Shown here: piece by piece, positions 30,119-39,206 of the stretch
Layout of the letters: the number at the start of each line of letters is the position of its first letter
Position numbering within the stretch: the stretch's first letter is position 1
Source of the DNA: Chrysoperla carnea
Taxonomy: Eukaryota; Arthropoda; Insecta; Neuroptera; Chrysopidae
Length of the DNA stretch: 64,000 nt
Direction: 5' to 3'
Assembly: GCF_905475395.1 (NCBI RefSeq)
Contig: NC_058341.1
Span: 73,033,597-73,097,596, forward strand
Made by a program: the position numbers and the translations under genes
Notes under the pieces: generated by a model
Database searches by the model: none
What the model was told of the DNA's origin: nothing
The model's input: the letters and a program-made list of their open reading frames with translations, nothing else

Positions 30119-30958
30119 ATGATCTATCGTGGAAGAAACGTTAGTCAATTTTCATCGTCGCCGAGGAGAGTTTATGGTCGATGACTAGTTAATTCCATTA
30201 TAAGTTCTTTACCATTTGAGCTACATTTACCCGGTTATCAATTTTGTGGTCCTGGTACTGATTTAAACAAGCGATTGGCGAGAGGTGATCAAGGAATTAA
30301 TAAGTTAGATAGTGCATGTAAAAGTCATGATATTGCATACAATAAATTTAAGAATTTAAGTGATCGTCATAAAGCTGATTTATTATTAGCAGATAAAGCG
30401 TGGAGTCGTGTTAAATCAACGGATGCTACATTAGGTGAAAAAGCTTTCGCTTGGGCCGTTACAAACGCAATGAAAGCAAAAGTTAAAATGGGAATGGGTA
30501 TGAAGATCAAGAAGAAGAACAAACAGGGAAAGAAAAAAAAGACAAAAATACCGTTTCGAGCGGCTGTGAAAAGTGCACGAGATGCTTTAAAAAAAACAAA
30601 AACTACCAACATCAATGATGCAATTAAAGTTGCTATTACTGCTGCTAAAAAAGTAATTAAACGAAAAAATGTACGAACACCGCGAATCATTCCAATTCCA
30701 AAAGTTGGCGGTGCACTCCCATTTTTACTACCCTTATTTGCTGGTCTATCGGCTATTGGTTCACTAGCCGGTGGTACAGCTGGTGTGGCTAAAGCAATAA
30801 CTGATGCTAGTAATGCTAAAAAACAACTTGCTGAAAAACAACGTCATAACAAGACAATGGAGGAGATTGCTTTGAAGAATGGTAATGGATTATTTTTGCG
30901 ACCATACAAAACCGGCCTTGGTTTATACATGAATCCCAGTCCAAAAAACTTAAAATGA
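30119..30958 (+). pseudogene. Phospholipase A2-domain protein with one in-frame stop
   Basis: The frame from ATG 30119 to TGA 30956-30958 has a single TGA at 30182-30184 after 21 codons, with no ATG between that stop and the catalytic domain. The PLA2 core resembles the parvovirus VP1-unique domain: Ca-binding loop FCGPGTDLN and the catalytic HD in CKSHDIAY. A Lys-rich basic stretch (near residues 122-136) is followed by a Gly/Ala hydrophobic segment (GGALPFLLPLFAGLSAIGS) and the C-terminal GLFLRPYKTGLGLYM motif. It would be a capsid-borne membrane-breaching protein. The stop makes expression doubtful unless it is read through or is a sequence error. It overlaps the protease start by ATGA. 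Confidence 0.8.
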
Positions 30959-31323
30959 AGCTACTACCGAAACGCCCTCTAAATGAATTAGATCTATATA
31001 AATATTGTAAAAATATCCCATATTTTCGTGGTGTTTTCATGCGTGATAATTTACCGAAAAAGCCGAGGAAAAATGAATGTGCAATTATAAATTTAGACGA
31101 TTCAGGACATGGGGGTACACACTGGTGCGCTTACAGGAAGTGTGGTCTAGTAGCTGAATATTTTGATAGTTTTGGAAATTTACAACCACCGTTGGAGCTT
31201 GTTAAATATTTGGGTGCTGATACTACAATAAATTATAATTATGTAAGATATCAAGATTTCAACACATACAATTGTGGACACCTTTGTATTCAGTTTTTAT
31301 TAACACCAGAAAAATTTGTATAA
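30955..31323 (+). CDS. pro: Adenain-like maturation cysteine protease
   Basis: 122 residues from ATG 30955, overlapping the previous stop by four bases. It shows the adenovirus protease (family C5) order of catalytic residues: His in GGTHWCAYRKCG, Asp in YFDSFGNLQPP and Cys in YNCGHLCIQFL. In Polintons this enzyme processes capsid-associated precursors. It is intact and close to the usual short length of Polinton proteases. Confidence 0.9.
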   Translation: MKLLPKRPLNELDLYKYCKNIPYFRGVFMRDNLPKKPRKNECAIINLDDSGHGGTHWCAYRKCGLVAEYFDSFGNLQPPLELVKYLGADTTINYNYVRYQDFNTYNCGHLCIQFLLTPEKFV

Positions 31324-31369
31324 ATAAAAGAGATTTTTCTAAAAATTTTTCATTTGTTTTTCTTAAACT

Positions 31370-32098
31370 ATGTCATCATCATCATCATCATATACACTAA
31401 CTGTTAGTGGAAACAGTAGTATCATCACTGTTGATTATTTTCCACCAATTGATTTAGGCTCAAAAAACTATAAATGTGCATTATATACTTTTCAATCGTA
31501 TAATTCGATAGCTAATGTTGACAATAGTTGTAATCAAATTCATATTGGTAATAATTTACCCATTGTCTTACCGGTTGGAACCTACGAAATACATGATATT
31601 AATCAATATGTACAAGAGTTTCTCCAACAATACAATAAGGAACACCCGACAAAAATTACATTAACAATTCAAGCGAATAACAATACTTTACAATGTGAAG
31701 TGATGTGTAGTGAAAAAGTTTATTTTAATAAACCGAATTCGATTGATTCATTGTTGGGTTTCAGTAAGCGTGAATTAGAAGCAAATCTTTTGCATTCATC
31801 AGATTTACCTGTTAATATTAACAAAGTAGACGTTATCCGTATCGAGAGCAATATTACAACGGGGGCTTATATTAATGACAAATTGGTGCATACATTACAC
31901 GAATTCTATCCGATGGTGGAGCCAGGCTATAAAATAGTGGAAGTTCCAAAAAATATCATCTATTTACCTGTGAACGTTAAAAAGCTAACATCTCTAACAA
32001 TTAAAATTACTGATCAAAACGGTAACTTAATTGACTTTCGTGGTGAGAATATTATCGTACGTTTACATCTATGTCATGATAACATACAACAACAATAG
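31370..32098 (+). CDS. Penton/minor capsid protein (single jelly roll)
   Basis: 242 residues, start ATG 31370 followed by a Ser run. Conserved blocks shared with the broken copy at 8871-9541 are DYFPPIDLGSKNY, VPKNIIYLPVNVKKLTSL and DFRGENIIVRLHL. In this part of insect Polintons the protein before the major capsid is the penton-type minor capsid protein; the assignment follows that order and the beta-rich pattern. Its end overlaps the small frame at 32076. Confidence 0.8.
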   Translation: MSSSSSSYTLTVSGNSSIITVDYFPPIDLGSKNYKCALYTFQSYNSIANVDNSCNQIHIGNNLPIVLPVGTYEIHDINQYVQEFLQQYNKEHPTKITLTIQANNNTLQCEVMCSEKVYFNKPNSIDSLLGFSKRELEANLLHSSDLPVNINKVDVIRIESNITTGAYINDKLVHTLHEFYPMVEPGYKIVEVPKNIIYLPVNVKKLTSLTIKITDQNGNLIDFRGENIIVRLHLCHDNIQQQ

Positions 32099-32240
32099 AC
32101 GACAACAATACAGTATCAAGACATCATCATCATCATCATCATCATCAGAATCATCAACGAAAAAAAACATTGGAAAACTAACAACAGAGAACAGGGAATT
32201 TTTGAAAAGTTTGGGACTTGTTTTAAAAAACAATGTATAG
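32076..32240 (+). CDS. 54-aa overlapping small protein
   Basis: Starts at ATG 32076 inside the penton gene, passes a poly-Ser run and ends GKLTTENREFLKSLGLVLKNN at 32240, overlapping the capsid start at 32233. The end of the frame is kept at the same place in copy A (9534-9620), arguing for a real gene. The Ser tract and LKSLG tail are the only recognisable features; function unknown. Confidence 0.55.
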   Translation: MITYNNNRRQQYSIKTSSSSSSSSESSTKKNIGKLTTENREFLKSLGLVLKNNV

Positions 32241-33438
32241 TGCTGAAATGTTGAATATATCTGATGGCGTTCACTTTGATGAGAGTATTACAAAAATTGA
32301 GTACCACAGCTATTCACCATTTTTATCGACGTTTAACAACAGTGATGAAATACGAATTTGTATTCAAAATCAAAATTTAAATATTTTGACCTGTGAAAGT
32401 TTCCTCTACATAGAGGGGACTGTGAAAAAAGTTAGCGATAATACATTATCAGCTACCGCCAAATTGGTAAACAATTATCCTTCTTATTTATTTGAAGAGA
32501 TACGCTATGAGATAAATGGCATTGAAATTGATCGTGTTCGCAACGTTGGACAAACCTTAACATTAAAAAATTATATCTCACTTAATGATAATGAAAGTAA
32601 ATTGCTTTTAAATGCTGGTTGGTGTATTGAAAATAATATTGATTTCTCCGATGGTAATATTAATATTTGTATACCATTAAAGAGAATTTTAGGCTTCGCA
32701 GAAGATTATACGAAAATTATTCCAAATGTTAAACATGAATTAATTTTGAATCGTGCACGGAATGATTTAAATTCAATTATATCACCAACTGATGATATGA
32801 AATTTGAAATTACAAAACTACAATGGCACGTTCCACACGTTCAACTTCAGGATGAGCAGAAACTATTATTATATAAATTTATCAATAGTGGTAAATCAAT
32901 TAAGATGAGCTTTCGAAGCTGGGATATGTATGAATATCCAGTTCTTCCAACTACAACACACCAAGTCTGGGCAGTAAAATCATCAACACGTTTGGAAAAG
33001 GCTAGATATGTTATCTTCGCTCTACAAACAAATCGACGAAATTTGAAAGAGAAGGATGCAAGCCGTTTTGATCATTGTAATTTGACTGATATAAAAGTGT
33101 TTTTAAATTCAGATGTGTATCCATACAGTGATCTTAATATAGATTTTCAAAATAATCGATTTGCCATACTATACGATATGTATTCCAAATTTCAAGAATC
33201 ATATTATAAAACCAACAGCCAACCACTCTTAACACCCGCACAATTCAAAGAAATAGCTCCCATTGCCCTCATAAATTGTTCACACCAAATGGATGAAATA
33301 AAGATTGGACCAGTGGATCTTAAAATTGAATTCAAATGTAAATCTAATATTAAGCCTAATACTAGCGCATATTGCCTAATTTTACATGATCGTATTGTCG
33401 AATATAATCCACTAACAAATGATGTAAAAAGATTATAA
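32233..33438 (+). CDS. Major capsid protein (double jelly roll)
   Basis: 401 residues from ATG 32233. The YHSYSPFLSTFNNSDEIRIC, ESFLYIEGTVKK, FAEDYTKIIPNVKHELILNR, WHVPHVQLQDEQKLLLY, MSFRSWDMYEYPVLP and EKARYVIFALQTNRR blocks match the widespread insect Polinton capsid protein, known from structure prediction to be the double-jelly-roll hexon-like capsid. It is intact here. Broken or partial copies lie at 9617-10708 and 63877-64000. Confidence 0.9.
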   Translation: MYSAEMLNISDGVHFDESITKIEYHSYSPFLSTFNNSDEIRICIQNQNLNILTCESFLYIEGTVKKVSDNTLSATAKLVNNYPSYLFEEIRYEINGIEIDRVRNVGQTLTLKNYISLNDNESKLLLNAGWCIENNIDFSDGNINICIPLKRILGFAEDYTKIIPNVKHELILNRARNDLNSIISPTDDMKFEITKLQWHVPHVQLQDEQKLLLYKFINSGKSIKMSFRSWDMYEYPVLPTTTHQVWAVKSSTRLEKARYVIFALQTNRRNLKEKDASRFDHCNLTDIKVFLNSDVYPYSDLNIDFQNNRFAILYDMYSKFQESYYKTNSQPLLTPAQFKEIAPIALINCSHQMDEIKIGPVDLKIEFKCKSNIKPNTSAYCLILHDRIVEYNPLTNDVKRL

Positions 33439-33689
33439 ATAAAAAATTTATTATTATTTAAAATAAATTAGTTTCCTTGAACACTTTTATCAACTTCCTA
33501 CAGGTTTTTTTAAATTTAAACAATAATAACCACATGCATCCGAAAAAAAATTTTTGGAGATAAAATTTCATTGTATAAATAGGACTTTTTGCGAGTTAAT
33601 TTACTTTAGTAGTCAGTTTCATTACATTCGTATTAACATTATTTTTTTTACTTGTGTTGCTGTTGTTGTTGTTGTTGTTGTTGAAAAAA

Positions 33690-34040
33690 ATGGAAGCCGA
33701 AAAGGTATTTTACAAAAATAAAAATAGTTTTTATTCACATTTTTTGTTGGGGAGTTCATCAGTACCAAAACCTGTTGAAATGCATGTGTATGATCAAGAG
33801 CATGATAATAATTTTACGAAAATGCAAGTTGAATTAGCAATTGAGAAGGTGGTTAGGGAGTATGGATCAATTTTGAAGTTCTACTCGGCCAAGTATCCAA
33901 GACGTGGTCTAAGTAGTATGCAAAATTTGATGGAAGCAATACAAAAAACGGATGAGTTTTTTTATTACGACCTAACAAATTATACGGATTTATTTGCGAA
34001 ACGTATACCGCTACCACTTTCCATACACAATTCTAATTGA
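33690..34040 (+). CDS. Unknown 116-aa protein after the capsid gene
   Basis: ATG 33690 follows a (TTG)n run. The product begins MEAEKVFYKNKNSFYSHFLL and contains ELAIEKVVREYGSILKFYSAKYPRRGL. It is helical and charged, without a recognised domain. It is the second-last plus-strand gene of the capsid block. Its position after the capsid parallels that of K in copies A and C, but I see no clear sequence similarity. Confidence 0.6.
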   Translation: MEAEKVFYKNKNSFYSHFLLGSSSVPKPVEMHVYDQEHDNNFTKMQVELAIEKVVREYGSILKFYSAKYPRRGLSSMQNLMEAIQKTDEFFYYDLTNYTDLFAKRIPLPLSIHNSN

Positions 34041-34098
34041 TCAACACATTTATTTTTTTTGTCATACTTAAAATTAATAGTATAAAATATTCATATAG

Positions 34099-34833
34099 AT
34101 TTTAAATGAATTCCGCTGCCAAGTGTGTCGAGAGGTTTTTAATGTGCATATATACCAATGCGATAACTTCCATTCGGTGTGTGATGGATGCTATTTTTTT
34201 CCAATCGCATCCAACAGCGCTGCAATAGATAGATGTCCTGTATGTCACGAACATAAACAATTTACAAGAAATCAAGTATTGGAGAGGATGATGGATATGG
34301 AGGTTGTGTGTCCGAACGATATGTGTGGGAAGAAATTGCAAATTTCTAAATTTCGATATCATGAGAGTGATGACTGCGTGAGCATGGCTATCACACGATG
34401 CATACTCCCATTGTGTAATTGGAAAATGTTTACAAACTCACAAGATTACATTAAACATCTTCTTCTCTTTCATGGAATTCCGACACATGATGTTAGCGAT
34501 ACAGTGGAGCAGCTGAATTTATTATTAGAATATAAAAATAATGAAGGATGTAAAGAAATTCTGAAATTTATTAGATTCGGTGAGAACTTTTTTTATATTC
34601 ATTATAGTAATGAATTATTAGAGGTTGAATTTAAAATAGTTCCCATAATATTAAAAAATAGGTTAGCTATTGAAATATGCTTTTATGATGTAGATACTAT
34701 GCTATCATTTAAAAATATTTTAAGGGCTAAAACCAATTTTGAATTTTCGATATCATATAAACAACTTCAAAGATTGTTTTCTGATCGGACAGAAAACCGG
34801 GTTTTTCAGTTTTTGTGTAATGTTATTAGATAA
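34099..34833 (+). CDS. RING plus SIAH-type zinc-finger protein
   Basis: Candidate E3 ubiquitin ligase. Coding sequence can be read from a plausible acceptor (TCATATAG) at 34098, but no in-frame ATG precedes the RING, so a 5' exon or a non-standard start is needed. RING C3HC4: CQVC, then YQC, FH, SVC, GC and RCPVC. The SIAH-type zinc region follows: VCPNDMCGKKL, HESDDC, RCILPLC and HLLLFH. The C-terminal half has a degenerate sina/TRAF-like beta pattern. SIAH proteins target substrates for degradation; in a Polinton it could act on host defence or capsid turnover (inference). Confidence 0.75.
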   Translation: MLNEFRCQVCREVFNVHIYQCDNFHSVCDGCYFFPIASNSAAIDRCPVCHEHKQFTRNQVLERMMDMEVVCPNDMCGKKLQISKFRYHESDDCVSMAITRCILPLCNWKMFTNSQDYIKHLLLFHGIPTHDVSDTVEQLNLLLEYKNNEGCKEILKFIRFGENFFYIHYSNELLEVEFKIVPIILKNRLAIEICFYDVDTMLSFKNILRAKTNFEFSISYKQLQRLFSDRTENRVFQFLCNVIR

Positions 34834-35144
34834 AAAATTTTTTTTATATCCTACATTTTTTTTGTCTTTTAATTATTACTTGTAGATATCTAATTTATTT
34901 TTTTTTTTTTAAATTACATGATCGAAAACTAAATTTTGATTATGTTTTTTATTGTAAAAATCTGCATTGTGTAAATTATGGCTACTATTCCAGTTAATTT
35001 GCTTGTGTTTCAACTAAATTTCGATCATATTTTTTTTGTAAAAATCTGTTGTGTACATTATGGCTACTATTCTAGTTAATTTGATTTTTTTCGTTGTATA
35101 ATTTAAAAAATTCCAACCATTTTTGATCAAAATCAGATTGATAA
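34834..35144. other. AT-rich spacer
   Basis: T-rich 3' flank of the RING/SIAH gene. A segment of about 45 bp (TAAATTNCGATCAT...TTTTTTTGTAAAAATCTG...GTGTA.ATTATGGCTACTAT) occurs twice, near 34920-34990 and 35010-35075. No gene. Confidence 0.4.
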
Positions 35145-35845
35145 ATGTATAATTTTGAATGTACCAATGTCCCATTAGTACATTTTCTTTAAAAAATTGA
35201 GACAAATCTATTTCATAATCTAATTGTAATTTTTTTCGTTGTTGTTTGGTATTGATAAATGTAACAATTAGTACTGATCTATGTTCAGGACAAAAAGCTA
35301 AATCCTTATGTTTAAAAATAGTTATTTTAAAATTACATTATTTTAACAGAATAACTTTGACTGCAAATCATTTTGTTACACTCATCACTAAGTTTTAAAT
35401 CATCATCTTTTACATAAATATTTTGTCTCTTTGAATTAAAACACAATCAGTTTTAAATAATTAAAATTTTTAATCGTCAATAATTTTGAATGTACCAATG
35501 TCCCATTAGTACATTTTCTTTAAAAAATTGAGACAAATCTATTTCATAATCTAATAGTAATTTTTTTCGTTGTTGTTTGGTATTGATAAATGTAACAATT
35601 AGTACTGATCTATGTTCAGGACAAAAAGCTAAATCCTTATGTTTAAAAATAGTTATTTTAAAATTACATTATTTTAACAGAATAACTTTGACTGCAAATC
35701 ATTTTGTTACACTCATCACTAAGTTTTAAATCATTATCTTTTACATAAATATTTTGTCTTTTTGAATTAAAACACAATAAGTTTTAAATAATTAAAATTT
35801 TTAATGTACCAATGTCCCATTAGTACATTTTCTTTAAAAATTGTA
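35145..35845 (-). repeat. 331-bp tandem duplication with the GHWYI coding motif
   Basis: Two near-identical direct copies start at about 35151 and 35482 (period 331), followed by the beginning of a third at about 35800. On the minus strand each carries an open stretch (DLAFCPEHRSVLIVTFINT, and further on LSQFFKENVLMGHWYI) related to the protein at 25914-26201. They look like tandem decayed copies of one small gene. Confidence 0.75.
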
Positions 35846-35879
35846 ATTTATAATGACCAAATGCATACGTAATTTTATA

Positions 35880-36435
35880 AATTTCTAAATATTCTCATCA
35901 TCCACTTCGTAGTCCAAATCTAGCTCTTCTTGTAAGAGAGCTTCTTCACTAAAAACAAATAAAGAATATGTATGTTTTCCTGATACCATTGCGTTAAATT
36001 TGAAATTCGATCAATAATTTGATTCTTACTATTAAAATATTTGAATTCGTAAACTTCATCATCATTCTGTAGCTTTACAAATTCACCACAAAATGTTGAA
36101 TTTACTTTGATTTGAGTGAAATCCTTTAAAACATTCATTTTTCTAGTAAAAAAAAATATTTTGTCTCTTTGAATTAAAATTTTCAATCGCCAATAATTTT
36201 CAATGTACCAATGTCCCATTAGTACATTTTCTTTAAAAATTGAGACAAAAAAATTTTTTTTTACGAATGTATCCGTAATTTTATAAATTTCTAAAACCCT
36301 AGAAAATAGAACACCATAGATCGCATTGATCGATAATTTAGTATATGCAATAGCACTTGGATGATGAAGAATAGCAATGAAAAACGTTGTTTTGTTCGTA
36401 GTCAGAACAGGTTTCTTAACATTAAGGAAAAACAT
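35880..36435 (-). pseudogene. Chimeric remnant: GHWYI motif joined to a polymerase N-terminal fragment
   Basis: On the minus strand the frame passes VSIFKENVLMGHWYIENYWR and then, near 36140, NVLKDFTQIKVNSTFCGEF continuing to NLTQWYQENIHI. The second part matches the N-terminal region of the polymerase in this same element (FEMIKVNTSLCCEF, then DLKKWFLTNV). So a piece of polymerase 5' sequence, diverged from the local polB, lies in the right arm of Polinton B in reverse orientation. A frame change near 35945 precedes an acidic tail ending at 35890. Confidence 0.55.
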
Positions 36436-36656
36436 TAAAAAAAATACATTTAATTTGATAAAAATTAAAAAAATTATATTGAAAATTTTGAGTCTTTGTG
36501 TGTTAAATTAATAATTATACCAGTCTTAATTCGACTATCAAACGCTGACTCAATATTTTCCTAATAATTAATAGTTTACACTTTTACATTATTTATTGTA
36601 TTTTTTTTAATTACATTTATTAAAAACTAATTTTTCTAGTACAAAAATTTTATTTT

Positions 36657-37361
36657 TTATTTTTTAACTATCTTGAATTTTTCCAAATAATCCAATTCCT
36701 TATTCATTAAAAATTTCAGACGCTGGACTAACTTTAAAGTGTTACTTTTTAATTTCCCAACGAAAATATTTTCAGTAGATCCATAATACCTTACATCATG
36801 TAGAAATATTGAACCATCGACGAAATTAATATAAAAATATTTTATATTTTCAATGTAGTTGATACCAAAGAAATCGAGAATTTCCATATTTATAATATGC
36901 AAAATTTTTGTGTTAATATTTACAACATTTTGTACATGCTGTTGAATATTAAACCGATCGTTAATACTTCGCCTTTTTCGTTCACCCTTTAGATGGTCAT
37001 ATGTGATGTCTTCCAAACGTTCATTGGGTTTCAACACTTCCATTAATTTCTTTAACGTATCCATTTGATTCTCGTTTCTAGTAAAATTACTATTAAAAAA
37101 ATCTCTCGAATTTTTCTCAAATGCGTCCGATACACTTATTAGGTCGGTTTCGTTTTTCGAATTATAAAAATTGTTATAAACTTTTTGAATTGATCCATGA
37201 TTTGTAATCGCCTGTATTTCCGAGTTTTGAATATTGTGTTGGACGGGATATACACTATCTAACAATGCATTCACTACACTGACGTTACTATTTTTAAAAA
37301 AAATGTAAAACAATGGCAGAGTAATTTTATAATAGTAGTTTATAAAAGTAAAATTCGCCAT
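36657..37361 (-). CDS. Secreted-type protein with polybasic site (cassette gene 1, copy B)
   Basis: 234 residues. The N-terminus has a hydrophobic stretch (ITLPLFYIFF) suggesting a signal peptide or anchor. A motif EIQAITNHGSIQKVYNNFY is shared with the copies at 47340-48086 and 50202-50728. Near residue 130 a polybasic site KGERKRRSI fits a furin cleavage pattern, and it is basic in all three copies (RRRRKRNI, KSRRKRSI). The part after the site is helical (NINTKILHIIN), then beta/aromatic, then basic. There are several NxS/T sites. Cleavage after a polybasic site downstream of a leader is how many viral surface proteins mature; a role in attachment or fusion is inference only. Confidence 0.65.
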   Translation of the reverse strand: MANFTFINYYYKITLPLFYIFFKNSNVSVVNALLDSVYPVQHNIQNSEIQAITNHGSIQKVYNNFYNSKNETDLISVSDAFEKNSRDFFNSNFTRNENQMDTLKKLMEVLKPNERLEDITYDHLKGERKRRSINDRFNIQQHVQNVVNINTKILHIINMEILDFFGINYIENIKYFYINFVDGSIFLHDVRYYGSTENIFVGKLKSNTLKLVQRLKFLMNKELDYLEKFKIVKK

Positions 37362-37612
37362 AATTATACTATACTAGATATAAAATGCCAATTTTCGTTG
37401 TTTAAATACTATGAAAATATTGATCTATACTTACGTATTTGAACTTTTTGAATTGCAAACTTTGCAAAATTTTCTTGCGCGTGTGTAACCTTTTGATTTT
37501 TTTTTATTTTTGCTGATGTAGGTTTATTTGTAGGAAAATTATTTTCTTAATTGAAACAAATCTTTTTTTTTTTTTCGTTTATTATATGAAAGGATACAAT
37601 TACATAAAAAAA

Positions 37613-38157
37613 TTATAATAACAATTTATTAGGATAAAAATATGATATTTCTTTTAAGATTATAAAAGCTAATTTTCCCCAAGATTGACCAATCATTTCA
37701 AGTGTATACTCAAGTTCAAAATAGGCGGTAGGATGTTTGTTTATCATTCGATATGTGTATACATTAATTTTTTTAATTATTTGTTTTATGTCTACTTGAA
37801 TTAATTGATAAAAAATGTGAGATAACATACCACTTATTTTAAATATTTTAACAATTGTTGAATGAGAATAAACTATTTTTTTATTAATTATCATTACTTT
37901 TTGATTATTCATTAAACAAAGTGTTATGGTTATTCCATTTACATCAAAACTAATATCTTCACCAATATTGATTTCTGTAGATGATTGTAGACCATTATAT
38001 ATGATTGCAATTCCAAAAATAAATACCACTGTCCTACATCCATAAAAATCGAATACTTTCTTGATGAAAATATAATCTTCTCTCCCATTGTAGATGGATC
38101 AATACCAACACCTATTGATCTTACTGGATTTAAAAAATATTTACGTTCCATTATCAT
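37613..38157 (-). pseudogene. PC4-like protein (cassette gene 2, copy B), frameshifted
   Basis: Homologue of the intact 169-aa gene at 49177-49686. The N-terminal part (MERKYFLNPVRSIGVGIDPS; then DVGQWYLFLELQSYIM) lies in the frame starting at 38157 and the rest (ITITLCLMNNQKVMIINKKI to ISYFYPNKLLL) in the frame ending at 37613, so one frame change near 37990 is needed. The pattern of beta strands followed by a W..L helix resembles PC4-type single-strand DNA-binding proteins. Confidence 0.6.
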
Positions 38158-38211
38158 ATTTTTTTTTTCTTATTATAAAAAGTATGCTTGATGCGGATGA
38201 TGTTGTTGTTG

Positions 38212-38499
38212 TTAAACAAACTCAATATCATATGAGTTAAACTTATTTACACCTTTCACAATTACATATAGTTCAGGTGCTTCCATAATTTTTTCAATTT
38301 CTTCTGCTTTTAATTTTTGATAACGGCTGGGTAAAGTTATCAAACAATCTTCCAATTCTAACACCCATTTATTACCAAACTTGGTTTTATATGATTGAAT
38401 AAACTGCACTAAATACTTTTTATTCACTTCTAAATTTCTAAATTTAGCAAATGGTTTCAACTCATTACATTCATTTAATATTGAAGACATTTTTTTCAA
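38212..38499 (-). CDS. Small basic putative nucleic-acid-binding protein (cassette gene 3, copy B)
   Basis: 95 residues. The core EVNKKYLVQFIQSYKTKFGN, followed by WVLELEDCLITLPSRYQ and ending FNSYDIEFV, is shared with the gene at 48794-49135. The short beta-rich fold with a conserved LPSRYQ/FPRRFQ motif would suit an OB-like single-strand DNA-binding protein, by inference. It is the outermost gene of Polinton B on the right and runs inward with cassette genes 2 and 1. Confidence 0.65.
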   Translation of the reverse strand: MKKMSSILNECNELKPFAKFRNLEVNKKYLVQFIQSYKTKFGNKWVLELEDCLITLPSRYQKLKAEEIEKIMEAPELYVIVKGVNKFNSYDIEFV

Positions 38500-38839
38500 G
38501 TATTTTATTTTTTAAAACGAATTAACAACAGTTTGCTTCAATGATTCGAAATATAATGAAAAAAAATTTTTTTTCTTAAAATAATCAATTTTGATATCAT
38601 CTTGTTTTCTTACATATCCCTCCAATTATTTTTGTGACGTTTTATCAACTTCCGTTAACCACAAACCACAAAGGATTTCATTAAAACCGCAGGCGACTAT
38701 AATTAACCACAAATTTTGTATTACTTAAAAAATTTATAACCACAGCTATTTCCTCTTAATATGCTTCCTATAATAATTTTCTAAATGTAAATGTTTTTAA
38801 AACTAATTATTTCTTATCTTACAAAACTTTATTACCATA
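38500..38839. other. Inner right arm of Polinton B
   Basis: No gene. 38640-38740 (CTTCCGTTAACCACAAACCACAAA onward) is a diverged reverse match to the left arm at 20520-20572. This places the original inverted repeat deeper than the 106-bp outer block. Confidence 0.5.
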
Positions 38840-39206
38840 CCAAAAGTCATAATTTCAAAGGGCTCTAGTCTACCTCTCAACTGAACCACAAGGTAAGCTA
38901 CACACTTGTCTCACTCATATTTTACTTCGCTTAAGAACTTATCTTTCAAAAATTTATTTCCTGTTAAACATACCAAAAGTCATAATTTGAAAGGGCTCTA
39001 GTCTACCTACTGAACCACAAAGTAAATCTACACAATTTGAAAGGGCTCTAAGGTAATCTACACACTTGTCTCACTCAAATTTTACTTCGCTTAAGAATTT
39101 TCTTTCAAAAATTTATTTCCTGTTAAACATACCAAAAGTCATAAAGGGCTCTAGTCTACCTACTGAACCACAAAGTAAATCTACACTCCACACACTTCTC
39201 TCACTC
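38840..39206 (-). repeat. Subterminal direct repeats of the right arm of Polinton B
   Basis: About three imperfect units of roughly 110-140 bp share CATACCAAAAGTCATAAT, AAGGGCTCTAGTCTACCT, GAACCACAA.GTAA, CACACTTGTCTCACTCA and TTTTACTTCGCTTAAGAA. They interrupt the right inverted repeat and have no counterpart in the left arm. Confidence 0.8.

Noticed and set aside
30367..30690. Minus-strand frame of 107 codons with hydrophobic runs
   Set aside because: It is the antisense shadow of the Lys-rich and Ala-rich part of the phospholipase gene.
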